A program made the translations under genes and the position numbers. The notes under the pieces were generated by a model. The model made no database searches and had not been told where the DNA came from. It saw nothing but the letters and a program-made list of their open reading frames with translations. This document shows positions 59,033-64,000 of a DNA stretch of 64,000 nt, in pieces (position 1 is the stretch's first letter; each line of letters starts with the position of its first letter). Origin of the DNA: Chitinophaga chungangae (GTDB taxonomy: Bacteria > Bacteroidota > Bacteroidia > Chitinophagales > Chitinophagaceae); assembly GCF_017742215.1 (NCBI RefSeq), contig NZ_JAGHKP010000003.1, positions 740,308 through 804,307 of the forward strand, in the 5' to 3' direction.

Positions 59033-59043
59033 TAGTGTGCCTT

Positions 59044-59066
59044 AAAAAAAGCAATCCGGAGATTGC
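59044..59066 (-). terminator. Intrinsic terminator after tetR
   Basis: On the minus strand GCAATC-TCCG-GATTGC is followed by seven T residues, 26 bp after the tetR stop. It implies that tetR and the pump operon can be transcribed separately or with partial read-through. Confidence 0.8.
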
Positions 59067-59091
59067 GTGTTGGAGAAGAACGGATGAAGCG

Positions 59092-59706
59092 TTATGCCTT
59101 GATCGTTCTTAAAAATTCTTTGATCGAAAGATGGATCATGTTGCTCACCTGGTCGTCTGACAGCTGCATGACCTTAAACCGGCAACGCACCTGCAGCGAC
59201 ACGAGGCCGTGGCCCATCGACCAGATGGAGAGCGCCGCCACGCGCGGGTCTGAATACCGCAGCAGGCCTTTTTCCATACATTCCCCGATCGTATCGGTGA
59301 GGTAGTTGAAACAGGCGTCCCCATTGTCCCAGTCGCCTTTTTCCTCCGCCGTGTTCATCGGCGCGCGGATAATGAACATCAGGTCGTAGAGGTCCGGATG
59401 TTTGATACCGAAGTTCACGTACGAGTAAGCGATCTGCTCCAGTCTTTTCCAGGGGCTGCGGCTGGTGGCTTCCCGCTGGAAGGTTTCCAGCATTTTGGAA
59501 AAGGCCTCTTTCTGCACGGCGTAGAGCAGCTCGTCTTTGTCTTTGTAATACAGGTAAATGGTGCCCGGGCTGTATTCGATCCTGTCCGCAATGTTGCGGA
59601 TGGAAGTTTTTTCATACCCGTCTTCCACGAACATCCGCAAAGCCGCATCGATGATGAGCTTCTTCATTTCCTGCTTCTCTCTTTCTTTTCTGTCGGATAT
59701 ACCCAT
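59092..59706 (-). CDS. TetR-family repressor of the RND pump
   Basis: The 204-residue protein has the N-terminal TetR helix-turn-helix (about 15-60; IIDAALRMFVEDGYEKTSIR, then NIADRIEYSPGTIYLYYKDK) and a helical ligand-binding C-terminus with the LIYTFR/TetR_C layout. It lies at the head of the pump gene cluster. A 15-bp dyad sits within its own promoter, pointing to autorepression, with a related site before tolC. Confidence 0.9.
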   Translation of the reverse strand: MGISDRKEREKQEMKKLIIDAALRMFVEDGYEKTSIRNIADRIEYSPGTIYLYYKDKDELLYAVQKEAFSKMLETFQREATSRSPWKRLEQIAYSYVNFGIKHPDLYDLMFIIRAPMNTAEEKGDWDNGDACFNYLTDTIGECMEKGLLRYSDPRVAALSIWSMGHGLVSLQVRCRFKVMQLSDDQVSNMIHLSIKEFLRTIKA

Positions 59707-59726
59707 TCGGTATTTTGTTTACGATG

Positions 59727-59758
59727 CAAATATACTGAACGGTGTTCAGAAAATCCAA
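59727..59758 (-). promoter_or_regulatory. tetR promoter
   Basis: On the minus strand TTG (59756-59758) and TATATTTG (59727-59734) are 21 bp apart, matching the Bacteroidota TTG/TAnnTTTG promoter. The operator dyad fills the spacer. Confidence 0.65.
59735..59749. promoter_or_regulatory. TetR operator dyad
   Basis: CTGAAC-GGT-GTTCAG is a perfect inverted repeat located between the -33 and -7 elements of the tetR promoter, so bound repressor would block polymerase. Confidence 0.7.
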
Positions 59759-59785
59759 ATTTATTTTTTCCGGCTATCTTTAAAC

Positions 59786-60340
59786 ATGATCAGACCCGCC
59801 ACGCCCGGAGATGCAGCCGCCGCCATCCGGCTTTTGTTCCTCGCCATGGAAGAAATAGCCCTCAAACTCACGGGATTAAACGATCCGCAGCTTGCCCTCC
59901 CCATATTCGAAGCCCTTTTCCGGCAAACCGGCAACCAGTATAGTTACGAGAACGCGCTGTTGTACGAGGATGAAAGTGGCGTTGGCGGCCTCATTATCGC
60001 TTACGACGGCGGAAAGCTGGACCAGCTCCGGAAACCCGTACTCGACTATATCGAACAGCAGCGTGGTCACCGCTTTCAGCCCGAAGACGAAACCGGCCCC
60101 GGCGAATATTACCTGGACAGCATCGCCGTTTCCCCCGCCAGCCAGGGCAAAGGCATCGGCAGGCAGCTAATACTGGCCGCCATGGAAAAAGGAAAAAGGG
60201 AAGGTCTTGGTTTTGCGGGTCTGCTGGTGCACGCGGAGAACCTCAACGCACAACAGGTGTACGAACGGCTTGGGTTCGGGGTAGTGAAGACGGTTGAATT
60301 CTCAGGCGGATTTTATTATCATTTACAGAAGGTCTTGTAG
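59786..60340 (+). CDS. GNAT-family N-acetyltransferase
   Basis: The 184-residue protein starts MIRPATPGDAAAAIRLLFLA and has the GNAT acetyl-CoA loop (SPASQGKGIGRQLILAAME) with the following VHAENLNAQQVYERLGF. It transfers an acetyl group to an unknown amine. It is divergent from tetR across 79 bp and may come under the same operator. The ATG at 59786 is chosen because the fold begins directly after it. Confidence 0.88.
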   Translation: MIRPATPGDAAAAIRLLFLAMEEIALKLTGLNDPQLALPIFEALFRQTGNQYSYENALLYEDESGVGGLIIAYDGGKLDQLRKPVLDYIEQQRGHRFQPEDETGPGEYYLDSIAVSPASQGKGIGRQLILAAMEKGKREGLGFAGLLVHAENLNAQQVYERLGFGVVKTVEFSGGFYYHLQKVL

Positions 60341-60365
60341 TATTCTGATGCCTGTTTCTATGATG

Positions 60366-60569
60366 TTAGATATTTTCGTAGTTTCTTAGGTATTTATCAA
60401 ATTTTGCCCAGTCAATTTTAATGCTGTTCCTTTTCTCTCTGCCTGTTGGTTGATATGCAAATGCTCCATGGGAGATGTGGATAGTGCCCAGCAATTTTCC
60501 ATCCTTTTTGACTTTGAAAGAGGCGTCGGCTTTGGTTAGTTCGGTAGAGGGCAGTTTGTTAAAAGGCAC
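60366..60569 (-). CDS. Small protein with GTG start, foreign-looking composition
   Basis: The 67-residue product (MPFNKLPSTELTKADASFKV...) has a short beta-rich core, KKDGKLLGTIHISHGAFAY, and a C-terminal helix, IDWAKFDKYLRN. Similar short proteins with a G-T-L-x-I-S-x-G-x-x-x-x-P core occur in many Gram-negative genomes without known function. It begins with GTG. The surrounding 250 bp are clearly more AT-rich than the flanking genes, suggesting acquired DNA. Confidence 0.6.
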   Translation of the reverse strand: MPFNKLPSTELTKADASFKVKKDGKLLGTIHISHGAFAYQPTGREKRNSIKIDWAKFDKYLRNYENI

Positions 60570-60598
60570 GTCTTCTCAAGAACCCATTTGATTGTTGT

Positions 60599-61267
60599 AT
60601 GCATAGAATAATCTTGTTTTTGCTGGCTGTAAGCCTCTCCGGAAGCCTTTCCGCGCAAACCGCCGATTCCGTCCGCATTAAGCCCATCCCGCGGCTGCTC
60701 AGCTGGAACGCCCCGCTGGCGGACATCCGCGTGCGCTCAGACAATTCATTTACCATGAAAGCCGGAAAGGGCACCGATCTGTATTCGTTCGTAGACGGTA
60801 GTTTTTATGTGCACCAGGTGCCGCTGCTGCTGTTCAGGCCCGATACCGCGTTTATTTTCTCCGCCCGCATACAACCGCAGTTCAAAGCGTTGTACGATGG
60901 CGCGGCCATCATTCTCTACACCGATTCTTCCAACTGGGCCAAACTGCTGCTCGAAAAAATGGACGGCGGCGGCGTGTCCATCGGCTCTTCCGTGGTAAAA
61001 CAACGCGCAACCGACGATAACTACCACCGCAGCGTTCCCGCCGGGGAATTGTACCTGAAAGCCGTTCGCAGCGGAAAGATCTACTGTTTTTATTGTTCTG
61101 CCGACGGCAAAAACTGGGAACTGCTGCGCACTTTCACACTGGCCGATTCGGCAGACCTGCGGATCGGTTTTTATGTACAATCGCCTAAAGGCGAAGGGAT
61201 TACGGTAGAGGTGAGCGACCTGCGGTACCGCGCGGAGCCCTTCAAAAACTTCTTCACCGGCGAATAG
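60599..61267 (+). CDS. Exported DUF1349 (concanavalin-like) protein
   Basis: The 222-residue protein has a signal peptide (MHRIILFLLAVSLSGSLSAQ) and a DUF1349 beta-sandwich (about 25-215) with FYCSADGKNWELLRTF and LRIGFYVQSPKGEG, as in the C-terminal module of GH43 xylosidases and the yeast Ree1-like proteins. It probably binds a carbohydrate. It stands alone here, without a catalytic domain. Confidence 0.8.
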   Translation: MHRIILFLLAVSLSGSLSAQTADSVRIKPIPRLLSWNAPLADIRVRSDNSFTMKAGKGTDLYSFVDGSFYVHQVPLLLFRPDTAFIFSARIQPQFKALYDGAAIILYTDSSNWAKLLLEKMDGGGVSIGSSVVKQRATDDNYHRSVPAGELYLKAVRSGKIYCFYCSADGKNWELLRTFTLADSADLRIGFYVQSPKGEGITVEVSDLRYRAEPFKNFFTGE

Positions 61268-61536
61268 CCGTCCCGCAAAATCGTTTCAGTACAGCGGCTT
61301 TCTCAATACCGCTTATGATGGATAATTGTCCGTTCAACACCCATTCGGCAACCATATCGCCTCCTGCCGTTTTCCTGCTAAACCCCGCTAAAACGCGTTA
61401 TAACACTGTTTCGGCCGGAATGGCCGTCAATGCTGAATTGCAACCGCTTGCCACCCATCCATTTAATTCCATCCTTCCTTGCCTATTGTTTAATTTGCGG
61501 GCGAATGATAAATGGTCTTTTGACGTCAAACAAAGC
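61268..61536. other. Non-coding leader region
   Basis: These 269 bp before the barrel protein contain an in-frame open stretch with no protein-like features and no clear promoter match. I see no RNA gene or repeat. Confidence 0.4.
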
Positions 61537-63993
61537 ATGAGGAAAAATATATTACGCTTATTAGCTGGATTTCTGTGCCTGAGCGTACAGTCGATGGCCC
61601 AGGATAACAACCGGGCGCAGGCGGAGATCCTTGGTAAATTATTGGACGATAAGAGCGGCAAACCCGTAGAATACGCTTCAGTAGCTCTTTTGAAAGCGAC
61701 GGACAGTTCCATCGTGACCGGGATGCTCTCCAAGGGCAACGGCGACTTCAGTTTCCCGAACATCGCTCCCGGAAATTATATTCTCAAAGTTTATTTTATC
61801 GGTTATCAGACCTACTTCCGGGCGGTAAATGTAAAAAGCCGTTCGGATGTTGGCAATATCAAGCTCAAGACCGCCGCCACCGCGCTGAAAGGCGTGGAAG
61901 TAGTGGGAGAGAAGCCCGCGTTTACGATGGAAATAGACAAACGTGTGTTTAACGTGGAAAAAAACCTTGCCAGCATAGGCGGCACCGCTACCGACGTGCT
62001 CAGGCAGGTGCCTTCCGTGAACGTGGACATAGACGGCAACGTATCCGTGCGCAACGGCAGTCCTACCATTTTTATCGATGGCCGGCCCAGCACGCTTACG
62101 CTTGACCAGATACCGGCAGACGCCATCGCCAACGTGGAAGTGGTAACCAATCCCTCCGCCAAATACGACGCGGAAGGCATGAGCGGCATCCTGAACATCG
62201 TGCTGAAAAAGAACCGCCGTGCGGGCATCAACGGCCTCATCCAGGGCGGTTATTCCACCACCAAAAGCTCCAACGCCGGCGTAGACCTCAACGCGCGCCA
62301 GGGCAAGATCAACCTGTTCCTGAACTACCAGTTGAGAGACCGCCGCTCGCCCATGACGCAGCATATGCTGCGCAAAAACTGGGAAAACGGCGATACCACG
62401 TATCTCGATCAATACCAGGACGGCGAATTCGGCCGCAGGTTCCAGAACGGCCGCATAGGCTTCGACTGGTTCATCGACAACCGCAACACCATTACGCTTT
62501 CGCAGGGCATTACCGGCGGCGATTTCAATAACCTGAACAGCCAGACCGTGTACGACCTCGACGAACATAAAACCCGCCTGCGTTACGGCACCGGCATCAA
62601 CGACAGCAAAAACAAATTCCGCAACTACGCCACGCAGCTGGGCTACAAACGCACCTTCGCCAAAGAAGGCCGCGAGCTCACGGCGGACCTTACCTATAAC
62701 CGTTCGAACAATAGCGGCAACAGCGATTATTCGCTGCAGTATTACAATATGGACGGCACGCCGAGCAATTCGCCGAACCAGCCGGAGCTGCGTTACGGGA
62801 ACAGCAGCGGCAACACCACCTATCTCACCGGCCAGGTGGATTTCGTGAACCCGATCAATGAAAAAACGAAGATAGAGGCGGGCCTGCGCGCCAACAGCCG
62901 CACTTTCAACAACGTGCTCAATACATTCGGTAAAGATTTTGCGACGGGCGAGTTCAGATACGATTCTTCCCTGTCTAACAACTACCACTACACGGAGCAG
63001 ATCAACGCGGCGTACGTGAGTTATACCGGCGGTTTCGGCAACTTCGGTTTCCAGACGGGTTTGCGCGCGGAGCAATCGTTTTACACCGGTGAAATGAAAA
63101 ACATCAAAGGCGCCAATTACGAGATCGATTACCCGATCAGCCTGTTCCCGAGCGTATTCCTGACGCAGAAGTTTAAAGGCGATCACGAGCTGCAGCTGAA
63201 TTACAGCCGCCGCATCCAGCGCCCCTGGTTCCGCGACCTGCTGCCGAACATCGAATACAACGCCAATTCCGGCCGCAGGGGCAACCCCGCGCTGATGCCG
63301 GAGTTCACCAACAGCTTCGAGCTTTCTTACCTGAAAGATTTCGACCGCAAAGTGAACGTGCTGGCTTCGCTGTATTTCCGCAATACCAACAATGCCATCA
63401 CCGATTTCTCCATCGACACCACGCTGAACCTGGACGGGCAGGAACGCAAAGTGGTGCTGCGCTACCCCATCAACGCGGACGTGCGCAATTCCTACGGCGC
63501 CGAGCTGACGGTGCGCACGCAGGTGACCAAAACATGGGACATCACGGCCAACGTGAACCTGCAACAGACCGAGATCAGCGCCGCCAACCTGGACAATTCG
63601 GGTTTCACCTGGTTCGGTAAAGTGAACAGCAACACCAAGCTGCCGTGGAACCTCACGCTGCAGGTCACCGGCGAATATGAAGGCCGCCGTATTGAACCGC
63701 AGGGAGAAGAGGCGCCGGAATACCAGGTAGACATGGCGGTGAAAAAAGACTTCTTCAAGAAAAAGAATTTCTCCGTGGCCCTCGGCCTGAACGATATTTT
63801 CAACACGGACCGTGACCTCAGCTGGACCACCACTTCGTTCTCCGATTCGGAACGTTACCGCAAACGCGTGAGCCGCGAGCTGCGCCTCAACGTGAGCTGG
63901 CGTTTCGGTAAAATGGACGCCAACATCTTCAAAAAGAAAAGAAGTAACGACGAAGGCGGCGGTGGCGGCGATATGGGGGGAGACGGTTTTTAG
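61537..63993 (+). CDS. TonB-dependent-receptor-like outer-membrane barrel protein
   Basis: The 818-residue protein has a signal peptide (MRKNILRLLAGFLCLSVQSM), a carboxypeptidase-regulatory-like domain (about 30-110; GKPVEYASVALLKATDSSIV), a plug-like domain (about 120-220; GGTATDVLRQVPSVNVDIDG, NPSAKYDAEGMSGILNIVLK) and an outer-membrane barrel of the OMP_b-brl_3 type. The C-terminus is a Gly/Asp-rich tail (EGGGGGDMGGDGF). Such proteins resemble TonB-dependent receptors without a SusD partner; the substrate is unknown. The ATG at 61537 is used because it starts the signal peptide. Confidence 0.88.
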   Translation: MRKNILRLLAGFLCLSVQSMAQDNNRAQAEILGKLLDDKSGKPVEYASVALLKATDSSIVTGMLSKGNGDFSFPNIAPGNYILKVYFIGYQTYFRAVNVKSRSDVGNIKLKTAATALKGVEVVGEKPAFTMEIDKRVFNVEKNLASIGGTATDVLRQVPSVNVDIDGNVSVRNGSPTIFIDGRPSTLTLDQIPADAIANVEVVTNPSAKYDAEGMSGILNIVLKKNRRAGINGLIQGGYSTTKSSNAGVDLNARQGKINLFLNYQLRDRRSPMTQHMLRKNWENGDTTYLDQYQDGEFGRRFQNGRIGFDWFIDNRNTITLSQGITGGDFNNLNSQTVYDLDEHKTRLRYGTGINDSKNKFRNYATQLGYKRTFAKEGRELTADLTYNRSNNSGNSDYSLQYYNMDGTPSNSPNQPELRYGNSSGNTTYLTGQVDFVNPINEKTKIEAGLRANSRTFNNVLNTFGKDFATGEFRYDSSLSNNYHYTEQINAAYVSYTGGFGNFGFQTGLRAEQSFYTGEMKNIKGANYEIDYPISLFPSVFLTQKFKGDHELQLNYSRRIQRPWFRDLLPNIEYNANSGRRGNPALMPEFTNSFELSYLKDFDRKVNVLASLYFRNTNNAITDFSIDTTLNLDGQERKVVLRYPINADVRNSYGAELTVRTQVTKTWDITANVNLQQTEISAANLDNSGFTWFGKVNSNTKLPWNLTLQVTGEYEGRRIEPQGEEAPEYQVDMAVKKDFFKKKNFSVALGLNDIFNTDRDLSWTTTSFSDSERYRKRVSRELRLNVSWRFGKMDANIFKKKRSNDEGGGGGDMGGDGF

Positions 63994-64000
63994 GATATTC

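Noticed and set aside
1..64000. CRISPR arrays, tRNA or rRNA genes, insertion sequences, prophage or toxin-antitoxin pairs
   Set aside because: No regularly spaced repeats, transposase, integrase, phage structural gene or recognisable RNA gene was seen on reading both strands.

Overview
The window looks like a piece of chromosome from a Bacteroidota bacterium, most likely Chitinophagaceae (Chitinophaga or a close relative). The evidence is a SusC/SusD pair with a FecR/ECF sigma pair, a type IX secretion sorting tail on a polysaccharide lyase, several DUF families typical of that phylum (DUF4199, DUF5362, DUF1349, DUF2147), promoter-like TAnnTTTG elements, and a moderately GC-rich, gene-dense layout with almost no Shine-Dalgarno sites. 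No rRNA, tRNA, insertion sequence, prophage or CRISPR array was seen.

Layout. 1-6994: a partial exported protein at the left edge, a decayed DUF2147 gene, two small proteins, an AlkB-like dioxygenase, a hotdog thioesterase, a DUF3606-like small protein, a secreted heparinase II/III-like lyase, a methyltransferase, and a LuxR-type regulator, DUF4199 and VOC group. 7075-17833: a GH28-like secreted enzyme, a DHFR-like reductase, a three-gene operon (enolase-superfamily enzyme, cupredoxin, beta-propeller with cytochrome c), an HSL-type esterase and an unknown exported protein. 18093-23313: a class C beta-lactamase-like hydrolase with a TPR tail, a sorbosone-dehydrogenase-like lipoprotein with its own cytochrome c, and small proteins. 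23382-35320: an uninterrupted minus-strand run of eleven genes (see below). 35532-40731: a GH5 glucanase and a large PL6-type lyase. 40732-42177: a structured intergenic element, an unknown protein and DUF5362. 42365-49018: SusD, SusC, FecR and a divergent ECF sigma factor. 49073-53372: a bifunctional glucosylglycerol-phosphate synthase/phosphatase and an acyl-CoA ligase. 53515-59706: an RND efflux operon and its TetR regulator. 59786-63993: a GNAT enzyme, a foreign-looking small gene, a DUF1349 protein and a TonB-dependent-receptor-like barrel protein.

The most interesting region is 23382-35463. It reads, from its promoter end, HlyD adaptor, TolC, ABC ATPase, two MacB-type permeases, an NtrC-type sigma-54 activator and a membrane histidine kinase. 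It continues into a cyclic-nucleotide-domain histidine kinase, a response regulator fused to a thioredoxin-reductase-like flavoprotein, and a ubiquitin-protease-type zinc finger. A good sigma-54 promoter match sits before the first gene, with two tandem palindromes upstream that could be activator sites, so the exporter and its two-component system may form a self-regulated circuit. The flavoprotein lacks both cysteines of the thioredoxin reductase active site, and its glutaredoxin-like domain also lacks its cysteines. It is therefore probably a signalling or electron-transfer protein and not a disulfide reductase.

Other regulatory structure read directly from the sequence: a TetR operator lying inside a TTG/TAnnTTTG promoter with a second copy before the pump operon, an 18-bp perfect palindrome before the serine hydrolase, long inverted repeats before DUF4199 and before the PL6 gene, and a multi-stem element before position 41059.
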